DNA from: Iris pallida
Lineage: Eukaryota > Streptophyta > Magnoliopsida > Asparagales > Iridaceae
Length of the DNA: 64,000 nt
Direction: 5' to 3'
Assembly: GCA_029216955.1 (NCBI GenBank)
Contig: JANAVB010002199.1
Location: forward strand, 14,755,417 to 14,819,416
Below the pieces are notes generated by a model. It was not told the origin of the DNA. It searched no databases and worked only from the letters and a program-made list of their open reading frames with translations. This document shows, in pieces, positions 13,401 to 24,901 of this stretch. A program made the position numbers and the translations under genes. Every line of letters starts with the position of its first letter. Within the stretch, counting starts at the first letter, position 1.

Positions 13401-16400
13401 GCTCTTCGTTCGATGAATAGTTCATCGCAAATAGGAAAGCTATCACTCTCATGTTATCTTCTGATATCAATATAAATATTCTCTCTTTCTTCCTGATACT
13501 TTTTGGAGGTTGTATTTTCAATATTCAATTTTCGTCCTAATGATTCCAAATTCGCTACTGTCTAAGATTCCAGAGTTTCTTTTGTGCTTCTATTCTGAAT
13601 GCTAATACCTCTCATCTCATCAAATGGCAGAATATCTTAGCAAACACTATACATCATGGAAACTATCGAAGAAGACGACGAATCATGGCAACAGAAGCAA
13701 TAGAAAATTTCACCTCTAACTATGCAAGCAAATCTAGAATCAAGGAGTAAGAAGAAGAAGAATAGCTTACCTCTCTTCATCGTACGGATTAGATGACGCT
13801 CCAAAAAATCCTAAGGCAATTCCAACTTCAATAAATACTAAGGCATTTATGTCATGTCCCGATTCCGCCGAATCGATGTCGCTACCGGACGTGATGCCGT
13901 ACAAGCCTAAGTTGCGCTTGTACAAGACGTGTTCGTGTACATTATTGAAACATCGAAGTTTTGTAGAGTTGCAATAATTTTTGTGCAGAGAAACTGAATA
14001 ACAATAAGGCATAGATTTGAATTAACTCTTTTCATTGATAATTCACATCATTACATAGGTTTGATACAACTGAGTAGAGGGTGTTGTACTGGCTTACAAC
14101 TTGAACAACAAATTGAGACACATCGTTCCATACATCACTTTACTAGAAATAAAGATATATACACCTTGGCAGAAGTCTTCGGATCCACTTAGGGAGCTTC
14201 AAAAGAATATGAACAAAACTTCAAAAGTGCAAGAAGGCTTCGATGCATCTAGGCGTGCCTTTAGTTCCTCGATGTGCCTCTATGGTTCGCAGCAGCTGTG
14301 AAGACGTGGGTCAGTACATTGCCATGTACTGGTAAACAACTATTTAAAACCCACACTATCAATAATAATTATTATACGAATCATATGGAAGCATGCAGTA
14401 TTATGAGTGATCTATCTTCTCTTAGTTTAGTTTACAGTTCACGAAACAAAATGTAACGACAAGATATACGACGATTCTTATATACGATAGAGTCTCATTT
14501 CCTGCAACAGAACTTACCATGTTCTTTCCTGTGAACCAAACATCATTGGCTAACAGTTTAAATACATGAAGGTCACCGGCACCACAAGCCATCCCGGACC
14601 ATGGCATGGTTAGATGGCTATCCCTTCAGAGCGGCTAGCGAGCCTTACTGAAAGTTTCTGAATCATCCGTACTAGTACGTCAGCACAGCTATCCCTAGTC
14701 CCCTTGGGCCGAATCAGTTCCGTGGCCGCAACAATGTTTCAAGGAACCAAAACTTTGTGCATAAGTTGTCCATGACCATGCATGTCTAAGAAATATAGTT
14801 ATTCAAGTATAGCATGTAAGATAACATAAATTTGATATTCTTAGTGTATTCTAATTCCTTCGAGACATTTTATTCATGGATTCATATATATTTTAGCAAA
14901 ACATTTCAACAAGCATTTTATATAACAAGCATGCAACATTACCACTATTTTACATTTCTATAAGACAAGCATGCAACAATAATATAATTACTTTAATTAC
15001 TTTTTTTTTTTCTAGTTCTTTTTATTAACATGTCATTGATCGAAACAAGAAGTCATTTGATAAGACTGAAGATAAGGAAAGAAGGGTCAACCCAACGATT
15101 CGCTCAAGTTGAAAAATTGTCGAGAGAAAGAGGTCTCCAACAATTCGCTCTTGTGCCTACGCGGTCACATGCATTTGCACCAACAGATGATCAATACTCT
15201 TGTTCTCTCTTTCTTCCAGAATTCGTTATGAATGCGTAAATCGATAAAAACAATTCAACAAAAACCATTGACAACATCTACGAAAACGCATCATAAAACC
15301 AACAGCGAAAGCAACATCAAAACCAACATCGAAAACGAACATTGGAAATGTTTAAGGAAGCGACTCTTATATAGAGTTCTTCTCCAAGATATGATCCACT
15401 GCATTTGGGACCTGATTCCGAAAAGCCAATCCAAAGAAAAGATGTCTTATTTCAATCTGTCCCAATCAATCGATACCAATAGGATTGCCAATACGACACT
15501 CCGGTTGGAGAGTGGAGCCACTACAATTTCCAACTCATCCACATCCGAACTTAACCATCTTGGACTCTCTTTGTGTCTCTACTTTCTTCAAAAGAAAGAA
15601 CTACCGTGTTAAAATAAGCTTTGAAATTCTTGGGGAGTACACCATTAGTCATCACTTGTTTTATCTTTTTCTTATGAGCTTCATAATCCAATAACTATAT
15701 AAAAGAGAGATGAAGCCCATATATTTGTTTAATAGAAATATTAGTGATTGGTTTAGTTGAGTGACTAAGAGTGCTAGCTCATCATCTCCTTGATTAATTC
15801 CTATATATGTGTAACTTGTTCTTCCTGTCATAATATATTTGTAACTTGTTTCTCCTGTATATCAATGTCTTGGATTTATTCTGTATCGAGCATACTATAT
15901 CGCCAAACTAGTAGAATTGATAGCTTTCATCCAGATCCATTAAATCACATATCATGAAGATTAAAACACTCCTTTTCAATCTTCAATTCTGTACTTGGTT
16001 CAATGAATTGGTGAAACAACTAAAAGACATTCAACTCTCTTTACTAAACCGACGGTCCTATATTCTGCAATTCACCTACCTTCATACACCGGCAACTATA
16101 TCCAATACCTACCTTTCTATTATCTATTTTAGTGGACTGGTTAAGTGGGATCAAAACAGAGTCCAGTGCACTAGACAACTGTGGTGCCTCAAGTCTAGGG
16201 AACTGATATACACCATGCAACAATATAATGCCTACTTGATAAGTATTTTGTAGGATTATGTGTTGAGTATGTTTAGTTAAACCGTTCCCTAATGTGTACC
16301 TAACGACTTAATATAATCTCATGTTACATAGCCTATTGATAGTGGCTATCGTATCAAGTGGTTACTTGTCTTGTCAAAATAGCCAATGCCAAATATGGTA

Positions 16401-19400
16401 CACCTACAACTAGGAAACTTAAGTTAGTCAAACATAAAATTCACACCTACAACTTAACTCATTCACCTACAACTCATTCACACCTACAACTTGACTCGAA
16501 CTTCATCATATGTAGTTGATAACAACCTATCGGATAACGCCATATACGAACTAGTCATTTATAATGAATTGAATGAGATATCTATTTGTAGTATCCCAAT
16601 CACACAACCAAGTTTGCTTTTGGGCATAATACTCACCAAATTGTTGATTCATAACTGTTGGAGGTGACTTAATTTTAATTCTTGATGTAAACCTTGTATC
16701 TCAAGTTGTCCTTATAGATATCCCAACTCCATCATAATATCCTTAAAATCTCAATATTATACTACTACTGTTCTCCAAAATCCACCACATAATTTATTAG
16801 GGAATCATATGTCTTTTATAAGTCAAACACCACAGGTAGATATCTCCTCTATGATGTATCTACTATCGACAGGAATACAACACAACACAGTACAGTACGG
16901 GCAAGTTTGGGAAAAAGAATACGCCATTTTTTGTGTGGCCTGACCATAGATGACCAACCGGTAGGGAATCTAATATTCTCACTTTGCTGAGAGGTAGGCT
17001 ACAGTTCTCCACTGCTTCATGTAATTGAAGCTTATTCACCAATTCTCGAAAAAAATAAGAACAGCATTGTTGTCATGTGAGGAGGCATTGGTGGAGTGAT
17101 CTTCCATTATTTGACTAGTAATCTTATTCTGTCTCCATAAGATATGATTATGAACCACAGAGAGGTTGGAAAGGTCACTACCCCACCCCTGCCAACGAGC
17201 CCCTACCCTCTCTTCCTCAATTATGCTTGCATGCGTGGTTTCTTATTTTGTTCTTATCTGGTTGCTCTCTATTTTAAGTGGATTCTCTTCCTTTTTCAAT
17301 ATTTTTTTCATATTTATTGTCAACTGTGTAGGTTTCACCTATATGTGTGATTTTAACTAAAGCCTTGAAGAGGCAGGAAAGGCTTCAAAGGGAAGCTGCT
17401 GCTGCTGCACTATCAGAGTTTATTCGTCACAGGTATGATGTCAGTATTTTTTAATTCTACAAGTGATTCAAGTTGCAAAGATGCAATTAGGAGAAGGTAA
17501 TATATAGCTATAAAGCTCTTCCTAAGGAAATAAGTAATTCCTTGTCACAAAAACAATTCATCGCTTTTAGTTTTGAGTTTAGGTGTTCTTATACTATCTG
17601 TTTCGAAGTCTTGTATTTGTTTTTCTAACAAATTCATGATGAAAGAAACCATATTGGTATATTTGACTTCTATTATTAAATAAAATATCAACCTCATTCC
17701 AATTTCCGCTCATAGGATGGGAATTAGTAATATCATAACATGTCAGTAAATGGTATTATGTCATCCTCGATTACAATGGAGGGTGGGTTGTGGTGTTTAA
17801 CTTATGTACGTTTTGAAGCCCTCATTGGCATGTTAAATGAGATGGCATTAGAATGGTGTTTTTGTTTCGCAACTTTTCAGTTGTGGACTCATCATATGTT
17901 CCATGTCTTCCATAATGTGCATTAGGCACGGTCCATTTTATTCCTCGCCTTTTGAATCATGCACTCATCTGAGTTTCCAGGACTTCAGAATTTAATTTAG
18001 AATTTCATTGGTTGGCAAGGATTTGTGAAATGTAATCATGAGGTGGATGTACAGAAACACCTGGGAGGCACATCACCTTCCTAAGAAAAGGCTTTTCAGT
18101 TTTCGGCATACATCTCTTCTTGTCATTTGCTTCCCAGGATCTGTTACTGGCATCCACTTTCACCTTTGAGCTGTTTCTACATGGTACCATCACCTCTAAA
18201 GATTAGCTGAGCAGCATATACTTTTGGCAAGGACTTCATCTGAGTCGATAAAAATTTCATCAAGTGTCTACCCTGACTTTCTCCCTCAATGATCACACAT
18301 CCAAACATGGACCATCACCTCTATGTAGTGAACCATATTAGTATTATTACTTCAATTTTAATAGGTTTAACTGTCAGTTTTATTAAATCACTTACCCAAG
18401 ACAAAATTGCTCGTGGTTTTGAAGTCATTTAATTTGGTGTCAAGTTAAATCGATGGATTCGAATTCCCCTAAAGCCAAAATCTTGTGCAAAGCCAGTAAA
18501 GGCAGGCATCTGGCTGTACGATATTTTGCAAAATCTAGTGCAGCCCCTACATGGATGCCCAGCTTTATCTAGCTGCACAAGATTTTGGCTTTAGGGGATT
18601 CGAAGTTATAGCTACTAAACTGACAATCCTATAGATGTACGATAGTACCCCCACTCGCCTTTCTGTTCCTCCTAAGGTGATGATAAAATTGCCTTTTGAC
18701 TAATAAAGCGCTTTGTTAATTGAGTACTGTTGCCTTATCAGTAATAAAGATCTTTGTCAATTGCGTACATCTTGACCCTCCCCAAATCTTGCGTAAGCGG
18801 GAGCCTTATGTCTGTGCTAGGCAGTTGTGTGTCCATATTAGAACTATTGATACATGAATCACCAGTCATGATAAAAACTTCAAAGAAATAGCCAGAAGAT
18901 TTCAATACATTCCTTTTCTGAGGTAGATGGGTCTCAGCTGCACACATACAATGGATTGCAATGATTGTTGGGGTACTGATCAGTTGTTCCTCCTGTTGTT
19001 AAAGACTCTGGCATGACAGAATGCGTAGGTCGTACTTTTGTTACAGCCACTAGGATTCATGGTACCCAACACTAGCAAGAGACAAGAAAATGGATTTCTG
19101 CCTTTCCGACTTTGTTAGTCATCAACTAGTTATTGTTCATGTATGCAGTGACGGTGCTGCTGCATCCTTGTTGGAACATATGGTTGAGGCGATGTGTTTG
19201 CATGTTTCAGATGAGTCAGCAACTGTGAGAAGCCTCTGTCTAAGAGGACTTGTTCAGGTCTAACTTTTTTATCCTTTTTACTTGTACTCCCATTTATTTG
19301 ACATCGAGTTCTAGTTTAGAAGCTGATTACTTCTCTACCATTTTGCAGGTTTATTTTCTTTACTTTATACTTTTATTTAGGAACTTTGGCTGTTTCAGTT

Positions 19401-22400
19401 AATTACTTCTTTGATATACAAAGGTAGCCCCTTGTCTATTACAATGCAAGGGTGACTGTCGAATAAAAGAAGTAATAGTTAAACTTTGCAAAGATGAATA
19501 GTGGCTGTTCCTTTTTGATTTGATATACCTTGACAGTTTCATGTAATCTAGAAATATGGCATCAGCTCTAGCATTTTTTAGGGCTTACGGTTCATTAACA
19601 TGCGTTACTGTGAGTTGTGCATCCAGTAAATGTGCCATTTTATCTGTTTAATGTCTGACACCTCTTAGCATTGAATAAAAGAAGTAATAGTTAAACTCTG
19701 CAAAGATGAATAGTGGCTGTTCCTTTTTTATTTGACATTCCCCTTAATTTACTTGTATCAATCATAATCACATAAGTTGTTTCATTCTAATGCAGATACC
19801 AGAGTGTCACATGCCTCAGTATGTTGCACAAGTCCTTGGGGTAATAGTAGCTTTACTTGAAGATTCTGATGAGTCTGTTCAATTAACTGCTGTGCAATGC
19901 TTGCTGACAGTGAGTTTTTTTATTGTTGTAAAATGTTATTTTCTTTTCTTTTAAACCTTATTAGCAACAGAGTTGATTCTTCCTAGAACTTTTTTTTCCA
20001 TGATTGTATATTATTTTGAATCATGCATGCAGGTTCTGAAATTATCACCTAAAGTTGCTGTAGAACCTGTTTTGATTAATCTCGCTGTGCGACTGAGAAA
20101 TCTCCAGGTAATTCCTCTCATAAATTGTCCTCTTCTCCAATTATATGAATTTAGTATTTTAGCATCGACTTGACCTGCAATTTACCTGGTCCCGACTTAG
20201 TCAGTTAGGGGCTGCTCTTCGAAATTGACCTCAAAAATAAATTGGTAGGCTCTGTGTTCGCATAAATGATGAACTCTACCCATCCGGCCCTGGATCTACT
20301 GCAAAAATTTTAGAGATAGGGTATAGGGATCATGAGATTTTAGTGTATTTTGTATAGAATATAGCAGCATACATGGATCTAACCAGGACCATACCTAAAT
20401 TTTGTGTTGAATGGGTAGAGTGTGATTTCTATGTAAAGGACCCGAGCCTCATCTGAATGGGTAGGGTCCAGGTCCAAATTTCCAAATTTGAGATAATTTT
20501 GGATCAGGCTCCACAAGTCTAATACCAACCTGAAACAAATGGATCTGAACAAGATCCTATTTGCCAACATACCAAGTATCGACTTAGCAATTGCAAATAA
20601 TCACAACATTTATTGCATGTTTCTTTTAATGCAGCACTGTTCCACAATATTTTGTTTGCTTGCAATTTTCATAAATGCTTCGCCAGATGACTAAGCAGCT
20701 TTGTTATATTTTCCCCCCTGCTTTAACGGTGCTGATAGATAATTTTATGGTATTTAAGACTTGAGAATCTTAATTTTGACCTGAGAAGTAGCCATCTTGT
20801 TGTTAGCATACCAATCAGTTCTCCTAATTTTCTCAATTTGTGTTTCATTGACTTCCCTTCATATTATGAATTGTTTTAATATAGGTAAGCATGGAAGTAA
20901 AGATGCGGTCCAATGCATTTGCAGCATATGGAGCATTAAGCAGCTATGGAGTTGACGCACAACGTCAGGCTTTTCTCGAGCAGGTATGACCACAGCATCA
21001 TCACTTTAATCGTAGAATGATGCATCATTTTGTGATATGCGAAAGACTAATAGTACTTGATAATGTAGTCATACTTAAATCATCATCTCCTTATTATATT
21101 CTATATTTGTACTTCACTAGCTAACAGAAGAAATATTTTGTGTTCATGCGATAACATTACCAACACCGGTTCAACTAATGGATGGATCTTTTGTGTTTAT
21201 CTTCATTTAATGAACATTCCATTAACATCTGTAGCATGACACTTCACTAGCTGGCCTCCTTTCAATTTACTTGAGCAGCTCTTCTAGCATCATCCATCCC
21301 CTCTCTCTCCTCTTATAATCTGTATGATGGAGCCAAGTAAAGGCAGTAATTCTTTTGAATGCTTCCACCGGAGGATTATCTCCCTTTTTTCCAGTATGTA
21401 TACCTCTGCTAGTATTCTTTCATTCTTGTGCTGCAAGGGCCACATGCCTCTTTTTAATCTCCGAGGGAATCATATACATGAGCATTCTGCATATTTCCAA
21501 TTATAGAGGCCAATTCACTTGTGGAGAACACATCAAGCAAATTGTAAACTATATGTGTGTGTGTGTGCTTTCTTCTACATGTATTTACTACTTCATGGTA
21601 AGTAATTTTTAAAATATTTGATTCTTTTTCACAGGTCCATGCCACCCTTCCCCGCTTGATACTCCATCTTTACGATGATGATCTTAGTGTTCGTCAAGCT
21701 TGCCGGGTACTATGCTTCTCACTCTTCCTCAATGACTTTATTCCATCTATAAAACAAGTTAGAAAATCTGTTTTTCCTTGATAGGCATCCTTTAAACAGT
21801 TAGCGCTATTGATGGAAGTGGATGGGTTATCTGCTCTTGTTAACAAACAGAATTTTAATTCTGATCATCGGTAAGTATGTAACTAATTTGCTTGAGTAGT
21901 AACTAAATTTTACGTTGTGTTTCTTGTTAAATGGAAAATTAACACCTTCTAATGGGTATCAGAAGTGATTATGAGGACTTTATCAGAGACCTAACGAGGC
22001 AACTAGGCCAACACTTTACCTCCAGAATTGACACATACATAGCATCAGTAATTCAGGTCAGGAATTTTGGCGATGTTATATTACAAGTGAACTTTTTAAT
22101 TGCAGTTAATTAGTTTATTGCACTTAATGCAGGCATTTGATGCACCTTGGCCGGTCATTCAGGCAAATGCGATATACTTGGCCAGTTGCATGCTTTCACT
22201 TTTAGAGGATCAGCGTCTTTCGACCCCATACTTTTCTCAGGCCTGTTTAAATACTAGTGTCATTATGGTTTATTTATGAACCAAATAATTTCTACCATTT
22301 GTGAGAGACTAACCCAAAAAAGCCTTTCTCTAGGTTGTTGGGATGCTCGTAAGCAAACTGAGTCAATCGGCAGATGCATTAGTTCGAGCTACATGCTCAT

Positions 22401-22495
22401 TTGCCCTTGGACTTCTGTTGAAGGCCTCCAGCCCACATATGTCGGCGTCTGTACAGCTTGATCGAGTTGAGACTGTTAAAACTTATCAGGATTGA
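512..22495 (+). CDS. SGR6: HEAT-repeat protein, SHOOT GRAVITROPISM 6 / MROH1 family (3' part, 28 exons)
   Basis: Spliced gene, 5' end outside the window. Joining 28 exons with proper acceptors and donors gives one uninterrupted frame of 1,041 residues ending at TGA 22493-22495; every exon phase agrees, which is strong support. The product is an alpha-helical HEAT-repeat protein with recognisable family blocks such as [49 protein letters not shown] and [20 protein letters not shown]. From family knowledge, Arabidopsis SGR6 is about 1,700 residues, so roughly the C-terminal 60% is here; it acts at the vacuolar membrane in gravity-sensing shoot cells, and the animal relative is MROH1. No signal peptide or membrane segment is seen in this part. 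Function here is inferred from homology. Two introns use GC donors, and several introns are enlarged by mobile elements. Confidence 0.88.
2121..2360. repeat. Two-copy tandem duplication, 120 bp period
   Basis: Two nearly identical 120 bp units, 2121-2240 and 2241-2360, each starting ATCAATCATTGAGAAAGAAT and ending GACTAAACA(A/G). They lie in the intron 792-2546. Apart from this I see nothing recognisable in that intron. Confidence 0.9.
3255..5524. other. Long intron, no recognised content
   Basis: AT-rich intron of 2.27 kb between the exons ending at 3254 and starting at 5525. I see no coding region, terminal repeats or tRNA-like sequence in it. Confidence 0.5.
5671..5787 (+). other. Non-canonical GC-AG intron
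   Basis: The donor reads CAG/GCATGT and the acceptor TCTGCAG. Splicing here keeps the frame (…HLHTQ then SLALSAC…), matching the family sequence. No GT donor that keeps the frame is seen nearby. Confidence 0.75.
6181..6310. repeat. Fold-back inverted repeat in intron
   Basis: Arms of about 45 bp at 6181-6225 and 6266-6310 are near-perfect reverse complements (left arm starts GGTTGTACCC, right arm ends GGGTACAACC), with a 40 bp loop. An 18-19 bp direct repeat, CCATACGGTTTATGATGC, follows each arm. It looks like a small fold-back element or a rearrangement. Confidence 0.85.
6500..7060 (+). mobile_element. Probable LTR-retrotransposon relic in intron
   Basis: TGGTATCAGTGCCC at 6730-6743 resembles a primer-binding site complementary to initiator-Met tRNA, preceded by a TATATAAAGG box near 6634 and a CA-ending stretch. 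Two diverged copies of a segment containing GTTGAGTTT…CACCCAGGT occur near 6509-6547 and 6946-6984. No coding capacity remains. The edges are not defined. Confidence 0.35.
7408..7650. repeat. Imperfect tandem duplication, about 130 bp period
   Basis: The segments near 7408-7517 and 7539-7650 share GTAGGTT…TTTCAAT, CTTTATGCCACTAGGG, GGTTAGACTTCTG and GTAGTTTGACAACC in the same order, with scattered substitutions. It is an older local duplication inside the intron 6056-8006. Confidence 0.7.
10107..10456 (-). repeat. Three (TA)n arrays separating two GC-richer modules
   Basis: (TA)n tracts at 10107-10156, 10282-10326 and 10424-10456. Between the first two lies a very GC-rich 125 bp segment (10157-10281) that begins GGATCCGGATC and ends GATCCGGACCC, with GCGGGGCT/AGCCCCGC inverted motifs. 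Between the second and third lies the SINE head listed separately. Confidence 0.85.
10327..10423 (-). mobile_element. tRNA-derived SINE head with Pol III A and B boxes
   Basis: Read on the - strand, this 97 bp sequence has an A box TAGCCTAGTGG (complement of 10400-10410) and a B box GTTCGAATCCC (complement of 10356-10366) 33 bases further on, as in tRNA genes. It lacks a convincing full cloverleaf and runs into a (TA)n tail at 10326-10282. It is therefore a SINE rather than a functional tRNA gene. Confidence 0.7.
10457..11400 (-). pseudogene. LINE 3' fragment (ORF2 C-terminal zinc-binding region)
   Basis: Broken reading frames on the - strand: 11147-11401 includes the SVWFDPWLP block typical of plant L1-type ORF2, and 10588-10977 includes [16 protein letters not shown] and [20 protein letters not shown], the zf-RVT region at the C-terminus of plant LINE reverse transcriptases. 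One cysteine of the zinc motif is replaced (CPLR). The fragment ends in a (TA)n tail at 10456. It is 5' truncated, as is usual for LINE insertions, and lies in the intron 9484-12483. Confidence 0.75.
11451..11532. repeat. 41 bp tandem duplication
   Basis: Units 11451-11491 and 11492-11532 both contain GCAAGTAAGTTTGTTGTAAG and end GTGGAAATAGG; they differ at a few bases near the start. Confidence 0.85.
12484..22495 (+). CDS. SGR6: SGR6-like exons 15-28 (C-terminal part)
   Basis: Exon coordinates: 12484-12665, 12751-12873, 12955-13015, 13113-13208, 17332-17432, 19149-19257, 19796-19909, 20033-20107, 20885-20983, 21635-21706, 21785-21870, 21963-22056, 22133-22240, 22334-22495. The exon at 20885 begins with GTAAGC right after its acceptor AG, so a gene finder could mistake its start for a donor. 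The intron after 22240 starts with GC; using the nearby GT at 22244 would shift the frame. The last exon encodes the tail ending KTYQD. Downstream, 22496 to about 22830 is probably 3' UTR, with no canonical AATAAA seen. Confidence 0.85.
13850..15525 (-). mobile_element. Old solo LTR of the same family as the 42105-50219 element
   Basis: On the - strand this runs from a start matching the TGTAG…GGC end to a terminus whose complement at 13850 reads TGTCATGTCCCGATTCCG. Many blocks align, diverged and in the same order, with the LTR at 42105-43710, for example the segment around GGCTAGCGAGCC, GGGCCGAATCAG and AAGTTGTCCA. Flanking pentamers are ATTTA (13845-13849) and ATTTC (15526-15530), a duplication with one mismatch. 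No internal region remains. The insertion lies in the SGR6-like intron 13209-17331. Confidence 0.72.
18366..18630. repeat. MITE-like inverted-repeat element in intron
   Basis: Perfect 24 bp arms at 18466-18489 and 18574-18597 (CCCCTAAAGCCAAAATCTTG…) plus outer complementary segments near 18369-18380 (AACTGTCAGTTT) and 18615-18624. No coding capacity. Target-site duplication not resolved. The rest of the intron 17433-19148 shows nothing I recognise. Confidence 0.6.
19461..19738. repeat. Spaced direct duplication of about 66 bp
   Basis: The segment at 19461-19527 (GAATAAAAGAAGTAATAGTT…) recurs at 19673-19738 with one or two substitutions, 212 bp apart, inside the intron 19258-19795. No terminal repeats are seen. 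Confidence 0.85.
22241..22333 (+). other. Second GC-AG intron in the same gene
   Basis: The donor reads CAG/GCCTGT and the acceptor TCTCTAG. Splicing joins …TPYFSQ to VVGMLVSKL in frame. Using the GT three bases further on would put the last exon out of frame. Confidence 0.7.
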
Positions 22496-22884
22496 CATCA
22501 GAAGCACGGCCAGAGTGAAACAAAGTTAAGGTGCAATATCTCATAGTGGATGTGTATGAAGTCAGATCGACCTGAAAGTAAATTTGGTGTGTTGTGTGGT
22601 TTGATTTATTGGACAGATGTACATGGGTTCTTGTGGTGTAAGCAGAAGAGTATATAAACTGTACAAGAAATGTAGACACAGCGCAACTGTACAACAAATG
22701 TAAACAGAAGAGTAGTGGTGTATTTAGTGTACAGCGTGTTTGTAATGTAAAAAATTTGAAAAAAACTTTGTTATAGGGTTGAAGGACAAACTGATGTATA
22801 ATTATTTCAACAGCATAGCGCCCTGTTGTTACTCCATATTGTTTATATCTATTTGTTTACTTTACACCAATTTTGGACTCCTTA

Positions 22885-23287
22885 GAGCATCTCTAACCCT
22901 ATTGTCTTGTTTTGTGTTGTGAATCCTATGTGGCACGAGACAATGTCTTTCCTATGTGGCAAGACGACATTCACACAAGACAATGAGATAAAAATGTGTT
23001 CTCCAATGCAACAGTTTGAGAAGACAATAAAATTACTTTTTTTCAACTTTCAAGACGACTTTTTCACTTCTTTTTTTATATATATTTTTATTCATAATTG
23101 ATGATGTGGATAAAGTTATTGTGAAGTGCATTGTCTAGATCTAGACAACCAACTTTACATTCTCCTTGCCATGTCAACTTCACAATTTATTTCACATTTG
23201 CATTGGAGAAGTACTTTTGAAAAAAATGCTTGTCATTCTTACGTGGCAACCATTTTTCCCAAACTTACAATAGGGTTGGAGATGCTC
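22885..23287 (+). mobile_element. Tourist/Harbinger-like MITE, 403 bp
   Basis: Terminal inverted repeats GAGCATCTCTAACCCTATTG (left) and its complement with one mismatch (right). Flanking 3 bp target-site duplication TTA at 22882-22884 and 23288-23290. No coding capacity. A relative in reverse orientation lies at 26381-26862. Confidence 0.85.
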
Positions 23288-24604
23288 TTATTGGTTTAAA
23301 TCTGCAGAGTTGGAATATATTCCTTAGATAAAGAATTGTATCAAATGGTATGCTGCTTTATATATTTCTTTTTGTGTTCTGTACGTCACTTTCAATAGCT
23401 AACTGTTGATGCGTTAAGTGTGTCCATACTATTCATTCTTTTGGAATCTGGTTTCTACTGTTTCACTTCCTCTTTTTTTTTTTTCCATGTTTGCCAAAAA
23501 TATACATATATGTGTATTGATTATTGATTTACAAGTGCTAGACGTTTGAGATTTATTTATCATGATGACACATTAAACGATATGTTATTGGCCAGTGAGC
23601 CGTGCAAGTTAGCTATCCAATGGTATCTAAAATAATGCAATGGGCAATATGAATGGATCATGGCGTAACTGTAACACGAACTGTTTGTTTTGACGATGCA
23701 CTACTCTTGTCTCCACCTTTTTTTTTTCTCTTCCCAAGCAAGCAACGGCAGAGGGAAGGGGAAGGATTAAATGAAAGTAGAAAGAAAAGTAGTAGGAAAG
23801 CAAGCTTAGCATGTGCATAAAGCAAAGAATCAACAAAGTGTCTTTATAGATAGACAACCACCCTCTTCCCTCTGTCTCTAGTATATCCTTAGATGCCCAA
23901 ATCAAGAAAAAAGAAAAAAAAAAAAGGTTGGACCGAACTTGAGTGGCTTTTGTTGTTATCGGGGTATAAAATTTCGGCTGGGTGGCGAAAGATCAGTGGA
24001 TCGAATCACGGGAGCGTATTATCTTTTATTTATTTAATGGAAGTTGGGGATAGTGGACCCAACAGGCTGCAATGCAGCGTGCACAAATCGCTGGATATCT
24101 CAAAAAAAAAAGGTTTGGAAAAAGAAAATGTATTTACATGATATTAGCTGCACAGTCAATTTAGGTGGTTAGCATGTCCAGCAGAATATGCCATCACCCA
24201 TCCACATCTTGAGAAGTTTCCTCTCCACTAGATCTCTTTTGAGCCTATATATATATATATATAGTTAGTTCATCGTAACAAACAAGATCTATGTACACTG
24301 ATCATAACAATCAAAGAGCAGCTTCATCAAAATTATCAAAAGAGTGTGAGCCCGTGGCGAAGGGGCACCTCGCCCTTCCGCGCGCCCTGACATGGCCGCC
24401 GTGTTGGAAGAGAGTGATGTGTATTGGTGAGATGGGACTCTTTCTCGGAACAGGGCAACTCGGATCCTTTGGCATTTACTACTACTAGGATGGCCAGTGG
24501 CCTTCTTGATGGAAGTAGATAGAATGGAGTCCTTGTACTATTTTGTTTTCTATTTTTTATGCTTTCTGCCCTTATTATTTAGTTATGTTGGGGGTACAAG
24601 TAGT
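23288..24604. other. Intergenic region, possible degenerate SINE
   Basis: AT-rich. Around 23926-24110, a sequence with a B-box-like GGATCGAATC (near 23999-24008) lies between A-rich tracts (23909-23926 and near 24102-24111), suggesting a degraded tRNA-related SINE. A TATATATA run at 24246-24262 is followed by an open frame (24291-24488). Nothing else recognised. Confidence 0.3.
24246..24488 (+). other. Candidate small transcribed ORF (65 codons) behind a TATA-like run
   Basis: A TATATATA tract at 24246-24262 stands about 30-45 bases before a possible transcription start, and an ATG at 24291 opens 65 codons (starts MYTDHNNQRAASSKL, ends GIYYY). The middle is more GC-rich than the surroundings. 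I recognise no family, signal peptide or cysteine pattern. It may be chance or non-coding RNA. Confidence 0.2.
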
Positions 24605-24901
24605 CAGGGGCAGCCCTGGCCAAGGATAGGCCGGACGACGGTCCAGGGCACCAGACGGAAGGGGGGTACCAACATAGATCTATCTGCAACAGAATTATGA
24701 TGTATCATATACCATTTTTAGCAACAAAGTATTGTGGTGTAGTAGTTATAATGTTAGACTTCTACTTTAGAGGTCCTTGACTTCAAATCTTGGTAGTAAC
24801 AAATTTTTGTTATATTTTTGCACCTTTTTTTTTACAATATGTATAGTGGGCCCAGTTTTAAAGATTCTCCTCGGGCCTCCATCAGCTCAGGGCCGGCCCT
24901 G
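24605..24901 (+). mobile_element. Non-autonomous hAT-like element, 297 bp
   Basis: Ends CAGGGGCAGCCCTGG and, on the complement, CAGGGCCGGCCCTGAG. Flanked by an 8 bp duplication CAAGTAG(T/G) at 24597-24604 and 24902-24909, with one mismatch. Eight-base duplications and CAGGG ends are typical of hAT elements. Inside, 24733-24795 resembles a tRNA (GTGTAGTAGTTA, then GACTTCAAATC), followed by T-rich sequence. Confidence 0.75.
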
